From NCBI RefSeq assembly GCF_040529335.1, contig NZ_CP159534.1, positions 2,790,001 to 2,854,000 on the forward strand: a DNA stretch of 64,000 bases, written 5' to 3'. The first letter of the stretch is position 1, and every line of letters begins with the position of its first letter. The stretch comes from Streptomyces sp. HUAS MG91 (GTDB lineage Bacteria; Actinomycetota; Actinomycetes; Streptomycetales; Streptomycetaceae). The notes below the pieces were generated by a model that saw only the letters and a list, made by a program, of their open reading frames with translations, made no database searches and was not told the origin of the DNA. Made by a program: the position numbers and the translations under genes. This document shows positions 47,968 through 57,183 of this stretch, one piece after another.

Positions 47968-48321
47968 TTATCCGGGGGGCCACTGCAGGCCGCGGCCACC
48001 GAGGACGTGGGCGTGCGCGTGGAAGACGGTCTGGCCGGCGCCGCTGCCCGTGTTGAACACGAGCCGGTAGCTGTCCAGCTTCTCCTCCTTGGCGACCTCG
48101 CCGGCCTCGCGCAGCACGTCGGCGGCGATGGCCGGTTCCGCGGCGGCCAGGGAGGCGGCGTCGGGGTGGTGGACGCGCGGGATCACCAGGACGTGGGTGG
48201 GGGCCTGGGGGTTGATGTCCCGGAACGCGACCGTGGTCTCCGTCTCGCGGACGAGCGTGGCGGGGACGTCTCCCGCGACGATCTTGCAGAACAGGCAGTC
48301 CGCCTGGGGGTCGCCGGGCAT
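47968..48321 (-). CDS. HIT-family hydrolase
   Basis: 117-residue histidine-triad protein, probably a purine nucleoside phosphoramidase (HinT-like). Zinc-type [16 protein letters not shown] start, [17 protein letters not shown], and the catalytic HAHAHVLGG at the end. Start ATG 48321 with AAAGGAG about nine bases upstream. Probably cotranscribed with rnz. Confidence 0.95.
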   Translation of the reverse strand: MPGDPQADCLFCKIVAGDVPATLVRETETTVAFRDINPQAPTHVLVIPRVHHPDAASLAAAEPAIAADVLREAGEVAKEEKLDSYRLVFNTGSGAGQTVFHAHAHVLGGRGLQWPPG

Positions 48322-48424
48322 GTTCTGGTCTCCTTTGCGAGGGGGTCGCGGCCTGGCCGCATGGTATCGATCACGGGGGTGGGGGACGGCATCGGTGTCG
48401 GGTGCGGCCCGGTGGGGGCTGGCC

Positions 48425-48444
48425 GCGCAGTTCCCCGCGCCCCT
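48425..48444 (+). repeat. Intergenic repeat copy D
   Basis: Perfect 20-mer GCGCAGTTCCCCGCGCCCCT between the HIT and tricorn-like genes, 57 bp before copy E in the same orientation. Confidence 0.9.
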
Positions 48445-48481
48445 GGGCTGTTCTTCGTCCGCGGGCCGGTGGCCGCTTCTC

Positions 48482-48525
48482 GCGCAGTTCCCCGCGCCCC
48501 TGAAGCGAGCTCCGCTCGCCCAGGG
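48482..48525 (+). repeat. Intergenic repeat copy E (20-mer plus hairpin)
   Basis: Perfect 20-mer at 48482-48501 followed by a hairpin of GCGAGC, three bases, GCTCGC flanked by CCCCTG/CAGGGG, the same structure as copy A. Beyond the tricorn-like gene's 3' end. Confidence 0.9.
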
Positions 48526-48567
48526 GCTGCCAGGGGGGAGGCTGCGCGACCGGCCACGACGAGAGGG

Positions 48568-51500
48568 TCAGCCGGCGGACGGGTCCGGCAACTCCGGTGC
48601 CGACTTGGCCGGGGTTCGGGAAAGCGCGGCCAGCGCCAGACGGACCGCCTCATCGAGCTGCGGGTCACGCCCGGCGGCAGCGTCATGCGGGGCGACGACC
48701 ACCTCGACATCCGGATCCACCCCGTGATTCTCCAGCCCCCACCCGTACCCCTCCATCCAGGTCGCGTACTTGGGCTGCGTCACGAGCGTCCCGTCCACCA
48801 GCCGGTACCGGCTGTCGATCCCGATGACGCCGCCCCATGTCCGGGTCCCCACGACGGTGCCGATCCCGAGCGCCTTGATCGCCGCGTTGACGATGTCCCC
48901 GTCCGACCCGGAGAACTCGTTGGCGACGGCGACGACCGGCCCCCGGGGCGCGTCCATCGGGTACGTGAAGGGACGGCTGCCGCGCGGCACGTCCCAGCCG
49001 ATGACCCGGCGCGCGAGCTTCTCCACCACGAGCTGCGAGGTGTGCCCGCCCCGGTTCTCCCGGACGTCGACGACCAGCCCCTCCCGGGCCACCTCCACGC
49101 TCAGGTCGCGATGGATCTGCGCCCAGCCCGGCGCCTGCATGTCCGGGACGTGGAGGTAGCCGAGCCGGCCGCCGGAGAGCCGGTGGACGTAGGCCCGCCG
49201 GTCGGCCACCCACGCGTGATAGCGCAGCGGCTCCTCGTTCTCCAGCGGCACGACGACGACATGGCGGGCGTCGCCGCCGCCGGCCGGCGAGACGGTCAGC
49301 TCGACCGGCTTGTCGGCGGTGCCGACGAGCAGCGGGCCGGGCCCGGTGACGGGGTCGACGGGCATCCCGCCGACGGCGACGATCGCGTCCCCGGCGCGCA
49401 CGGCGACCCCGGGCGCGGCGAGCGGGGACCGGGCGCGCGGGTCGGAGGTCTCCGAGGGCAGCACCCGGTCGACGCGCCAGCTGCCGTCCTCGTGGCGGGA
49501 GACGTCGGCGCCGAGCAGCCCCTGGCGGCGCCGGGCGGTGCCGCCCCGGCCGCCCGGCGCGACGTAGGCGTGCGAGGTGCCCAGCTCGCCGTGCACCTCC
49601 CAGAGCAGGTCGACGAGGTCGTCGTGGGTGGCGACCCGGTCGAGGACGGGCCGGTAGCGGGCGAGGACGCCGTCCCAGTCGACGCCGTTCATGTCGGCGC
49701 GCCAGAAGTTGTCCCGCATCAGGCGGCCGGTCTCCTCGTACATCTGCCGCCACTCGGCGACCGGGTCGACGCGCTGGGAGATCCGGGCGAGGTCGACGGT
49801 GATGTTCGTGTCGCTGGAGTCGTCGTGCGCGGGCCGCCGGTCGCTGGGGACGACCTTCAGCACCTCGCCGGTCCACAGCAGGACCCGCTTGCCGTCGCCG
49901 GTGACCTCGAAGTGGTCGGCGTCCGAGCCGATCTCCTCGATGCGCTGCTGGAGCAGGTCGTAGCGCTCCAGGCGGGTCTTCGGCTCGGCGTCGCCGAGGG
50001 CGGCCCGCGCGTCGCCGAGGACGCCGTGGACCGGGTGCCGCAGCCACAGCACGCCGTCCTTGGCGGCGCGCAGCGTCGAGTAGCGGGCGGCCTCGACGGG
50101 GAACGGCACGATCCGGTCGGCGAGCCCTTCGAGATCGACGCGGGTGGCCGGGGCGCCCTCGCTCTCCGGGGTCTCGGAGCCGGGGCCGTCCGGCGCGTCG
50201 AAGGGACGCCCGTGCCGCTGCGGCCCGAACGGCGACGGGGTGGTCGCCGCCAGCGTGATCAGATGCGGCCGCGAGCCGCCGACGAACGCGAGGTCGAAGG
50301 AGTGCTCGTCGTAGAGCGGGTCGAAGGAGCGCGCCGACAGGAACACCAGGTGCTTGCCGTCGAGCGTGAACGCGGGCGCGTAGTCCCGGAAGCGGAGCGG
50401 GGTGGCCTCGCTCACGGACAGGTCCGCCGCGTTGGCCAGCTTGAGCCGGCGCAGGTCGTGCGGGCCCGGGTGCGACCAGGCGAGCCAGGCCGAGTCGGGC
50501 GAGAAGGTGAGGCCGGTGGCGTGGCCGTCCTCGCTGCGGTCCACCTCGCGGACGTCGCCGCTGTCCCGCTCGACGAGGAGGACCCGGCCGTCGTGCGCGG
50601 CGACGGCGACCCGCCCGCCGTCCGGGGCGACGGTCAGCCCGAGGACCCGGCCGAGCCGGCCCGCGCCCAGCCGGCGCGGGGTGGCGCCGGGTGCGGTGCC
50701 GGTGGCGGGCGCGAACTCCAGGGCGTCGTCGCCCTCGGCGTCCGTCACCCACACCACGTGCTCCTCGCCTGCGACGCGGAAGGTGTGCGGGAGCCGGGTC
50801 CGGACGCCGGGTTCGGCGGCCAGCGCGCGGGCCGGGCCGTTGCGGTGGGTGATCCAGTGGACGGCGCCGCGCACCGAGACGGCGCTGCCGCGCCCGGTGT
50901 GGTCGGGCGAGGCGGCGCCGAACCAGCGGGCGGCGTCCACCGCGCGCGGCCGCAGGTCGGTGCGCTGCCCGCCGAGCCGGATGTCGAGCCGACGCGGCGC
51001 CGCGTCGGCGGCGAGCAGGTCGTCGACGACCCACAGTTCACCGGCACTGGAGTAGACGACCCGGGTGCCGTCGGTCGCGGCGTGCCGGGCGTAGAACCCG
51101 GTGCCGGAGCCGACCGGGGTGTGGCGGCGCAGGTCTGACCCGTCGGCCGCCGAGGAGTACAGGGCGCCGACGCCCTCGTGGTCGGAGAGGAAGGCGACCC
51201 GCTCGCCGACCCACATCGGGTCCTCGATGTTGCCGTCGAGGTCGGCGTGCAGCCGCACGAACTCCCCCGCGCCTTCGGCCGCCCGGTCGATCCACAGCTT
51301 GCCCGCGGTGCCGCCCCGGTACCGCTTCCACCAGGCGGCCTCCCGGCCCATCGGCACGGAGAGCAGCACCACTTGGGAGCCGGGGCCGTGGGCGACCCCG
51401 CCGACCGGCCCGTACGGCAGCGTCTCGGCGGGCCCGCCGTCCAGCGGGACCGCCCGCGCCCAGCTGCGGCGCAGCGACGCCTGCCCGTACGTGCTGAGGG

Positions 51501-51816
51501 CGAGGACCCGGCCGTCTGGCGTCCAGCCGCGCACGGACGTGGTCCAGCTGCCCCAGTACGTCAGGCGCCGGGCCGGTCCGCCGTCGAGCGGCGCGACCTG
51601 CACCTCGGGGGCGCCGTCACGGCGCGAGGTCCAGGCGACGGTGGTGCCGTCGGGCGAGGTCCGGGGGTGGCCGACCGGCACGTTGTCGGCGCTGATCCGC
51701 CAGGCGCGGCCGCCGTCGAGCGGTGCGGCCCACACGTCGTCCTCGGCGGTGAAGACCACCAACTCGCCGTGCGGATGCGGAAATCGGAGATAGGCAGAGG
51801 CGGCAGGGTTCGTCAC
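48568..51816 (-). CDS. Tricorn-like S41 peptidase
   Basis: 1082-residue cytoplasmic protease: two beta-propellers (about 1-310 and 320-680; repeated DGGxAxRLTxxG and VAFLSDHEGVG), a helical C1 region, a PDZ domain (about 770-850) and the S41 catalytic core. Catalytic residues as in archaeal tricorn: Ser-His in GTSHAYV, nucleophile Ser in FSGSDGDIVNA, and Glu in GLENHGVDPD. It trims peptides, probably downstream of the proteasome. Streptomyces encode two to three such proteins. Start GTG 51816. Downstream intergenic region holds repeats D and E. Confidence 0.93.
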   Translation of the reverse strand: MTNPAASAYLRFPHPHGELVVFTAEDDVWAAPLDGGRAWRISADNVPVGHPRTSPDGTTVAWTSRRDGAPEVQVAPLDGGPARRLTYWGSWTTSVRGWTPDGRVLALSTYGQASLRRSWARAVPLDGGPAETLPYGPVGGVAHGPGSQVVLLSVPMGREAAWWKRYRGGTAGKLWIDRAAEGAGEFVRLHADLDGNIEDPMWVGERVAFLSDHEGVGALYSSAADGSDLRRHTPVGSGTGFYARHAATDGTRVVYSSAGELWVVDDLLAADAAPRRLDIRLGGQRTDLRPRAVDAARWFGAASPDHTGRGSAVSVRGAVHWITHRNGPARALAAEPGVRTRLPHTFRVAGEEHVVWVTDAEGDDALEFAPATGTAPGATPRRLGAGRLGRVLGLTVAPDGGRVAVAAHDGRVLLVERDSGDVREVDRSEDGHATGLTFSPDSAWLAWSHPGPHDLRRLKLANAADLSVSEATPLRFRDYAPAFTLDGKHLVFLSARSFDPLYDEHSFDLAFVGGSRPHLITLAATTPSPFGPQRHGRPFDAPDGPGSETPESEGAPATRVDLEGLADRIVPFPVEAARYSTLRAAKDGVLWLRHPVHGVLGDARAALGDAEPKTRLERYDLLQQRIEEIGSDADHFEVTGDGKRVLLWTGEVLKVVPSDRRPAHDDSSDTNITVDLARISQRVDPVAEWRQMYEETGRLMRDNFWRADMNGVDWDGVLARYRPVLDRVATHDDLVDLLWEVHGELGTSHAYVAPGGRGGTARRRQGLLGADVSRHEDGSWRVDRVLPSETSDPRARSPLAAPGVAVRAGDAIVAVGGMPVDPVTGPGPLLVGTADKPVELTVSPAGGGDARHVVVVPLENEEPLRYHAWVADRRAYVHRLSGGRLGYLHVPDMQAPGWAQIHRDLSVEVAREGLVVDVRENRGGHTSQLVVEKLARRVIGWDVPRGSRPFTYPMDAPRGPVVAVANEFSGSDGDIVNAAIKALGIGTVVGTRTWGGVIGIDSRYRLVDGTLVTQPKYATWMEGYGWGLENHGVDPDVEVVVAPHDAAAGRDPQLDEAVRLALAALSRTPAKSAPELPDPSAG

Positions 51817-51899
51817 TCCGCCAGCCTAAATTTGCCGTGTGTCCCGCGTCCGCGGTTTGGGGATCACCGGGCGTTCACTTGTACCGGTGCTCAGGGCGT

Positions 51900-52562
51900 T
51901 CACTTGTCCTCGTCGTCCGCGGGGGTGGTGCAGGTCGACTCGGGCTGCTGCGGCACGGTGACGGTCTCGGTCACCGTGCGGGTCTCCCCCGGCTCCGGCC
52001 GGTCCGACTCCCAGGTGTCCGAGGGTTCCGGCTTCCATGTGTCGGACGGTTCGGGCTTCCACGAGTCCGACGGTTCCGGTTCGTCGGACGGCTTCCACGT
52101 ATCCGAATCCTGCGGTGGCGTCGTGTCCGGCGCCTCGCAGTTCCCGAGCACGCCGACATGGAACCAGAGCTTCCCCTCGACCTTCGCCGTGAACGAGCCC
52201 CGCACGCACTTGCCGGAGACCACCGCGTAGGCGTGCCCGGTGAGCGTGATGTTCCTGCCGTCCGTCGTCTTCCCCCGGCAGTCGACGTACACGTCCCGCG
52301 ACGTCGACCCGCTGCCCGAGGTGCGGTCGACGTAGGCGGCGCTGCAACTGAGCCACCGCACATGGGCGTTCTGCCGGTTCAGCTCGGCGGTGCCCTGCTG
52401 GTCGGTGGTGGCGGCGACGGTCGACGGGTTCAGGTCCTCCCCGTCGGTCGGCTGGCACGCCACGGCCCCCAGCCCGGCGACGACCACGCACGCGGCAGCC
52501 GCCGCGGCACGCCTCCCGCGCATCCGGAGCAAACGGTCATGGATACCCCTTAATGCCCCCAT
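51900..52562 (-). CDS. Lipoprotein with Pro/Trp-rich C-terminal repeats
   Basis: 220 residues; signal segment AAAAAACVVVAGLGAVACQ with lipobox Cys, then a compact domain with four cysteines (LSCSAAYV, VDCRGKT, GKCVRGSF, LGNCEAP, suggesting two disulfides) and a repetitive tail of EPSDTWKP-type octapeptides followed by TETVTVPQQPE. Exported and probably surface-anchored. No family recognised. ATG 52562 starts the annotated form; TTG or ATG 13 codons further would give a shorter signal. Function unknown. Confidence 0.65.
   Translation of the reverse strand: MGALRGIHDRLLRMRGRRAAAAAACVVVAGLGAVACQPTDGEDLNPSTVAATTDQQGTAELNRQNAHVRWLSCSAAYVDRTSGSGSTSRDVYVDCRGKTTDGRNITLTGHAYAVVSGKCVRGSFTAKVEGKLWFHVGVLGNCEAPDTTPPQDSDTWKPSDEPEPSDSWKPEPSDTWKPEPSDTWESDRPEPGETRTVTETVTVPQQPESTCTTPADDEDK
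52005..52076 (-). repeat. Three 24-bp tandem repeats in lipoprotein gene
   Basis: Units at 52005-52028, 52029-52052 and 52053-52076 encode EPSDTWES, EPSDTWKP and EPSDSWKP. Further degenerate units (SDTWKPSD, EPEPSD) precede them. Likely subject to slippage. Confidence 0.85.
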
Positions 52563-52878
52563 GACCGGAAGGATGCCACTCCGGGTCCCCGGACGATAGG
52601 GCAGTTGCGGCCACCGCCGGGGGCCCGGCCCACGGGGTGCCGCGGGGCCGCGCGCACTGACGCGGTTCTACGAGGTTTTCCCCGGGATCCCGCAGGTGGG
52701 CGCCGCGGATCCAACCGGTCGGCGGCGGGAACCCGCCGCCGAATCCGGCGATCCCGGCACGGACGGCGCCCAGGTCGTCCGCCCGCGGCGCCACGGGCGA
52801 CGGGTGGCCGGTCACCGCCTGCCCCGCCCCGCCGGGGACGCGCCCGGCCTTGGAACGTGCTTCCCGGAAGTCGGCCGG
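52563..52878. other. 316-bp gap without recognised gene
   Basis: Between the lipoprotein gene and rsmE, both on the minus strand. A minus-strand frame (52537-52815) is open but has no ribosome site, ends inside the lipoprotein gene and resembles no family. GC-rich, no clear terminator or promoter seen. Confidence 0.5.
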
Positions 52879-53625
52879 TCAGCCCCAGCGGCCGGTGCGG
52901 CCGAGGAGCAGCGCCACCGCCGCGGTCCCGGCCGTCGAGGTCCGCAGCACGCTGCGCCCGAGCCGGCAGGTCCGCGCCCCGGCCTCCTCGAACACCGCCA
53001 ACTCCTCGGGGGAGACGCCCCCTTCGGGTCCGACGACGAGCACGATCTCGCCGCCCGCGGGGAGTTCCGCGGAGGCCAGCGCGGCGCTCTCGTGGTCCCG
53101 GTCCTCGTGCAGCACCACCGCGAGATCGGCCCCGGCGAGCAGCGCGGCGACCTCCTTCGTGGACGCCGCCTCGGCGACCTCGGGGAACCGCACCCGGCGC
53201 GACTGCTTGCCGGCCTCGCGGGCGGTGGCCCGCCACTTGCCGAGCGCCTTGAGCCCGCGCTCGCCGCGCCACTGGGTGATGCAGCGCGACGCCGCCCACG
53301 GCACGATCGCGTCGACGCCGGTCTCGGTCATGGTCTCCACGGCGAGTTCGCCCCGGTCGCCCTTGGGGAGGGCCTGGACGACGGTGATCCGGGGCCGCTC
53401 CTCGGGCTCGGTGCGCACCGGCCCGGCCTCGACGAGCAGCCGGTCCTTGCCCTCGCTGCCCGTGACGACGCCCTCGCACCACGCGCCGAGGCCGTCGGTG
53501 AGCACCACCTGCTCCCCGGCCCGCAGCCGCTTCACGGAGACGGCGTGCCGCCCCTCAGGGCCGTCGAGGACGTACGTACGGCCGTCGGGGACGGGCCCCT
53601 CGACCACGAACACCGGCGCCGTCAC
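52879..53625 (-). CDS. rsmE: 16S rRNA m3U1498 methyltransferase
   Basis: 248-residue SPOUT methyltransferase modifying U1498 at the decoding centre with SAM; dimer. PUA-like N-terminus (HAVSVKRLRAGEQVVLTDG), central VVQALPKGDR GELAVET, and the knot motifs LVVGPEGGVSPEE and LGRSVLRTSTAG. GTG 53625 overlaps the stop of the upstream nitronate monooxygenase gene (GTGA), so the two are coupled. Normally rsmE follows dnaJ in Streptomyces; here the monooxygenase lies between. Confidence 0.95.
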   Translation of the reverse strand: MTAPVFVVEGPVPDGRTYVLDGPEGRHAVSVKRLRAGEQVVLTDGLGAWCEGVVTGSEGKDRLLVEAGPVRTEPEERPRITVVQALPKGDRGELAVETMTETGVDAIVPWAASRCITQWRGERGLKALGKWRATAREAGKQSRRVRFPEVAEAASTKEVAALLAGADLAVVLHEDRDHESAALASAELPAGGEIVLVVGPEGGVSPEELAVFEEAGARTCRLGRSVLRTSTAGTAAVALLLGRTGRWG

Positions 53626-54698
53626 GCGGCACCCCGCTGCCCCAACGCACCCTGCGCCTCGGCCAGTTCGGCGGCCAGCACCTCCACGAGCTGTCCGGCG
53701 GGCAGTTCCCGGGCGAGCCGGTGCCCCTGCCCCGCCCAGAGCGCCATGGCCTGCGGGTCACCGGCCTTGGCGGCAGCCTTGCGGATCGGCGACGTCATGT
53801 GGTGCACCTCGGGGTAGGCGGCGGGCGCGTACGGGCCGTGCTCGCGCAGGAACCGGTTGACGAGGCCGCGCGCGGGCCGCCCGGAGAACGCCCGGGTCAG
53901 CTCGGTGCGCGTGAACAGCGGATCGGTCATGGCCCGCTTGTGCAGATCGGGCGCCCCGGACTCGGGGGTGACCAGGAACGCGGTGCCGAGCTGTGCCAGG
54001 TCGGCACCGGCCGCGAGCACGGCCGCGATCTGCGCGCCGCGCATGATCCCGCCGGCCGCGACGACCGGCAGCCGCACGGCCTCGCGCACCTGGGCGATCA
54101 GGGCGAGCAGTCCGACCCCGCTGCCGTCGGTCTCCGGGCAGTCGCGGTGGGTGCCCTGGTGGCCGCCCGCCTCGATGCCCTGCACGCAGACGGCGTCGGC
54201 GCCGACGGCCTCCGCGGCCTTCGCCTCGGCGGCCGTCGTCACGGTGACCACGGTGAGGGTGCCGACCCGGCGCAGCGCGTCGACGACCTCGGTGGTGGGG
54301 CAGCCGAAGGTGAAGGAGACCAGCGGCACCGGGTCGTCGACGAGGATGGCCAGCTTGGCGTCGTAGCCGTCGTCGCGCCCGCTGTCGGGGTCGCCGAGCG
54401 GCGTCTGGTACCAGGTGGCCTCGCCGGCGAGCTGGTTGCGGTACACCTCGACCGCGGCGGGGTCGGCGTACTCGGGCTGCGGCATGAACAGATTGACGCC
54501 GAAGGGCCGCCCGGTGAGCGCCCGCACCTGCTGGATCTCCTGGTACATCCCGTCGGCGGTTTTGTACCCGGCGGCGAGGAAACCGAGCCCGCCCGCTTCG
54601 GACACGGCGGCCACCAACTCGGGCCGAGACGCACCGCCCGCCATGGGGGCCTGCACGATCGGGCAGTGACAGAGATCAGCCAGCACGGAGGAGGACAT
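53622..54698 (-). CDS. Nitronate monooxygenase (2-nitropropane dioxygenase family)
   Basis: 358-residue FMN-dependent TIM-barrel enzyme oxidising alkyl nitronates such as propionate 3-nitronate. CPIVQAPMAGGASRPELVAAV start, FMN-binding VCVQGIEAGGHQG, and VAAGGIMRGAQIAAVLAAGADL, TAFLVTPES. ATG 54698 chosen with GGAGGA just upstream; the reading frame continues into repeat F beyond. Possibly detoxifies nitronates. Coupled to rsmE. Confidence 0.93.
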   Translation of the reverse strand: MSSSVLADLCHCPIVQAPMAGGASRPELVAAVSEAGGLGFLAAGYKTADGMYQEIQQVRALTGRPFGVNLFMPQPEYADPAAVEVYRNQLAGEATWYQTPLGDPDSGRDDGYDAKLAILVDDPVPLVSFTFGCPTTEVVDALRRVGTLTVVTVTTAAEAKAAEAVGADAVCVQGIEAGGHQGTHRDCPETDGSGVGLLALIAQVREAVRLPVVAAGGIMRGAQIAAVLAAGADLAQLGTAFLVTPESGAPDLHKRAMTDPLFTRTELTRAFSGRPARGLVNRFLREHGPYAPAAYPEVHHMTSPIRKAAAKAGDPQAMALWAGQGHRLARELPAGQLVEVLAAELAEAQGALGQRGAA

Positions 54699-54755
54699 AC
54701 CGGCATCGTGCCACGTCCGGCCAACACCACCGAATCGCAGCCAGGAGCGCCCCGA

Positions 54756-54775
54756 AGGGGCGCGGGGAACTGCGC
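54756..54775 (-). repeat. Intergenic repeat copy F
   Basis: Perfect 20-mer in minus orientation between dnaJ2 and the nitronate monooxygenase gene; flanked by GCGCCCC/GGGGCGC that can form a hairpin (about 54748-54762). Confidence 0.9.
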
Positions 54776-54833
54776 GAGAAGCCACGGACAACCCGCACCC
54801 GGCAGAGACGGGCAGCCCCACCCCCGAACCCGC

Positions 54834-54866
54834 GAAAAGGGGCCCGGGGACAATCCCCAGGCCCCT
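54834..54866 (-). terminator. Rho-independent terminator of dnaJ2
   Basis: On the minus strand AGGGGCC/GGCCCCT (54838-54844 and 54860-54866) form a stem extended by a GGGGA/TCCCC inner stem with a CAA loop and one mismatch, followed by TTTT. Directly downstream of the dnaJ2 stop. Confidence 0.88.
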
Positions 54867-54879
54867 CGAATTCACCAGG

Positions 54880-56016
54880 TCACCGCCCGTTGAACGCGTC
54901 CTTCAGCCGCGAGAAGAGCCCCTGCTGCCCAGGCTGAAACTGCCCGTTCACCCGCTCCTCACCCCGCAACTTGGCCAGCTCGCGCAGCAACCGCTCCTGC
55001 TCGGGATCGAGCTTCTGCGGCGTCGTCACCTCGACATGCACGATGAGGTCACCGCGCCCGCCCCCGCGCAGATGCGTGACACCGCGCCCGTGCAGCGGAA
55101 CCGACTGCCCGGACTGCGTGCCCGGCCGGATGTCGATCTCCTCCAGCCCGTCGAGCGTCTCCAGCGGCACCTTCGTACCGAGAGCCGCCGCGGTCATCGG
55201 GATGGTGACCGTGCAGTGCAGGTCGTCGCCGCGCCGCTGGAAGACGGGGTGCGGCAGCTCGTGGATCTCGACGTACAGGTCACCGGCGGGACCACCGCCC
55301 GGCCCGACCTCGCCCTCACCGGCGAGCTGGATCCGCGTGCCGTTGTCCACACCGGCCGGGATCTTCACCGTCAGCGTCCGCCGCGACCGGATGCGGCCGT
55401 CACCGGCGCACTCCGGGCACGGGGTCGGCACGACGGTGCCGAAGCCCTGGCACTGCGGGCACGGCCGCGAGGTCATGACCTGACCGAGGAAGGACCGCGT
55501 CACCTGCGAGACCTCACCGCGGCCGCGGCACATGTCACAGGTCTGCGCGGAGGTCCCCGGCGCGGCACCCTCACCGCTACAGGTCGTACACACCACAGCG
55601 GTGTCGACCTGGATGTCCTTGGTGGTGCCGAAGGCCGCCTCGTCGAGCTCGACCTCCAGCCGGATCATGGCGTCCTGGCCACGGCGCGTACGGGACCGGG
55701 GCCCGCGCTGCGACGCCGTACCGAAGAACGCGTCCATGATGTCCGAGAAGTTCCCGAACCCGCCGGCGCCGAAGCCTCCCGCGCCGCCTCCGCCGGACTG
55801 CGACAGGGGGTCGCCCCCCAGGTCGTAGACCTGCTTCTTCTGCGGGTCGGAGAGCACCTCGTAGGCGGCGTTGATCTCCTTGAACCGCTCCTGGGTCTTC
55901 GGATCCGGATTCACGTCCGGGTGCAGCTCGCGGGCGAGCCTCCGAAAAGCCTTCTTGATCTCGTCCTGGGAAGCGTCGCGGCGCACGCCGAGTACGGCGT
56001 AGTAGTCCGTGGCCAC
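54880..56016 (-). CDS. dnaJ: Chaperone DnaJ (second copy, DnaJ2)
   Basis: 378-residue Hsp40 co-chaperone stimulating DnaK. J domain with ELHPDVN (HPD motif), Gly/Phe-rich linker, four zinc-binding CxxCxGxG repeats (CTTCSGEG, CDMCRGRG, CPQCQGFG, CPECAGDG) and the C-terminal substrate domains. Start GTG 56016 follows hrcA's stop without a gap. The hrcA-dnaJ2 unit is under CIRCE/HrcA control. Confidence 0.97.
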   Translation of the reverse strand: MATDYYAVLGVRRDASQDEIKKAFRRLARELHPDVNPDPKTQERFKEINAAYEVLSDPQKKQVYDLGGDPLSQSGGGGAGGFGAGGFGNFSDIMDAFFGTASQRGPRSRTRRGQDAMIRLEVELDEAAFGTTKDIQVDTAVVCTTCSGEGAAPGTSAQTCDMCRGRGEVSQVTRSFLGQVMTSRPCPQCQGFGTVVPTPCPECAGDGRIRSRRTLTVKIPAGVDNGTRIQLAGEGEVGPGGGPAGDLYVEIHELPHPVFQRRGDDLHCTVTIPMTAAALGTKVPLETLDGLEEIDIRPGTQSGQSVPLHGRGVTHLRGGGRGDLIVHVEVTTPQKLDPEQERLLRELAKLRGEERVNGQFQPGQQGLFSRLKDAFNGR

Positions 56017-57033
56017 TTACGACTCCGCCAGGATCTGTCCGACGTAACGTGCCACTGCGCGTACTGCTCCCATCGTTCCCGGGTAATCCATGCGTGTCGG
56101 TCCGACCACGCCGAGCTTGGCGACTGCCTCGCCGCCCGAACCGTAGCCGACCGACACCACGGACGTGGAGTTGAGTCCCTCGTGGGCGTTCTCGTGACCG
56201 ATGCGTACGGCCATGCCCGAATCACCCACCTCACCAAGCAACTTGAGGAGCACGACCTGCTCCTCAAGGGCCTCGAGGACCGGCCTGATGGTGAGGGGAA
56301 AGTCATGTCCGAAGCGAGTGAGATTGGCGGTGCCGCCGATCATCAGCCGCTCCTCGGACTCCTCGACCAGCGTCTCCAGCAGAGTGGAGAGCACCGTCGC
56401 GACCGTACCGCGGTCCTCCGCTTCGAAGGCCTCCGGCAGATCCTGCACCAACTGCGGCACATCCGCGAAACGGCGGCTCGCGACCCGGCTGTTGAGCCGG
56501 GCCCGCAGGTCCGCCAGAGCCGTCTCGCCGAACGGCGCCGGACAGTCGATCATCCGCTGCTCGACCCGCCCGGTGTCCGTGATCAGTACGAGCATCAGAC
56601 GGGCGGGCGCCAGCGACAGCAGTTCGACATGGCGCACCGTGGACCGGGTCAGCGAGGGGTACTGGACGATCGCCACCTGCCGCGTCAGCTGCGCGAGCAG
56701 CCGCACGGTACGCCCGACGACGTCGTCCAGGTCGACGGCGCCCTCCAGGAAGTTCTGGACGGCCCGCCGCTCCGGAGCGGTCATCGGCTTCACGCTGGTC
56801 AGCTTGTCGACGAAGAGGCGGTACCCCTTGTCGGTGGGGATGCGCCCGGCACTGGTGTGCGGCTGGGCGATGTACCCCTCGTCCTCCAGGGCGGCCATGT
56901 CGTTGCGCACGGTCGCCGGGGAGACGCCGAGCCGGTGCCGCTCGGTGAGCGCCTTGGAACCGACCGGCTCCTCGGTGCCCACGTAGTCCTGGACGATGGC
57001 GCGCAGCACTTCGAGCCTGCGTTCACTGAGCAT
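56017..57033 (-). CDS. hrcA: Heat-inducible transcription repressor HrcA
   Basis: 338-residue repressor of heat-shock operons, folding with GroEL's help and binding CIRCE. N-terminal winged HTH ([42 protein letters not shown]) and GAF-like domain. Ends with TAA directly followed by the dnaJ2 GTG. CIRCE lies 62-88 bp upstream of its start. Confidence 0.97.
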   Translation of the reverse strand: MLSERRLEVLRAIVQDYVGTEEPVGSKALTERHRLGVSPATVRNDMAALEDEGYIAQPHTSAGRIPTDKGYRLFVDKLTSVKPMTAPERRAVQNFLEGAVDLDDVVGRTVRLLAQLTRQVAIVQYPSLTRSTVRHVELLSLAPARLMLVLITDTGRVEQRMIDCPAPFGETALADLRARLNSRVASRRFADVPQLVQDLPEAFEAEDRGTVATVLSTLLETLVEESEERLMIGGTANLTRFGHDFPLTIRPVLEALEEQVVLLKLLGEVGDSGMAVRIGHENAHEGLNSTSVVSVGYGSGGEAVAKLGVVGPTRMDYPGTMGAVRAVARYVGQILAES

Positions 57034-57094
57034 CGGCGCACACCTCCAGCTTCGGCCTGAGCGATCTTCGAAGATCTTTGGCGATCTGTCCTGT

Positions 57095-57121
57095 CTGGCA
57101 CTCGCTACGGGTGAGTGCCAG
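57095..57121 (-). promoter_or_regulatory. CIRCE element upstream of hrcA
   Basis: CTGGCACTC (57095-57103), nine bases, GAGTGCCAG (57113-57121): a perfect 9-9-9 inverted repeat of the CIRCE type (consensus TTAGCACTC-N9-GAGTGCTAA, with the G/C ends usual in actinobacteria). Bound by HrcA. Confidence 0.95.
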
Positions 57122-57183
57122 GAGTCCCCGGCTCAGTGTACGGCCGACGGGTACGGGCCCGGCAAGGCCGCTAGCGTCGACGT

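Noticed and set aside
52537..52815. 92-codon minus-strand ORF between the lipoprotein gene and rsmE
   Set aside because: No ribosome binding site, ends inside another gene and has no family resemblance; composition is uninformative.
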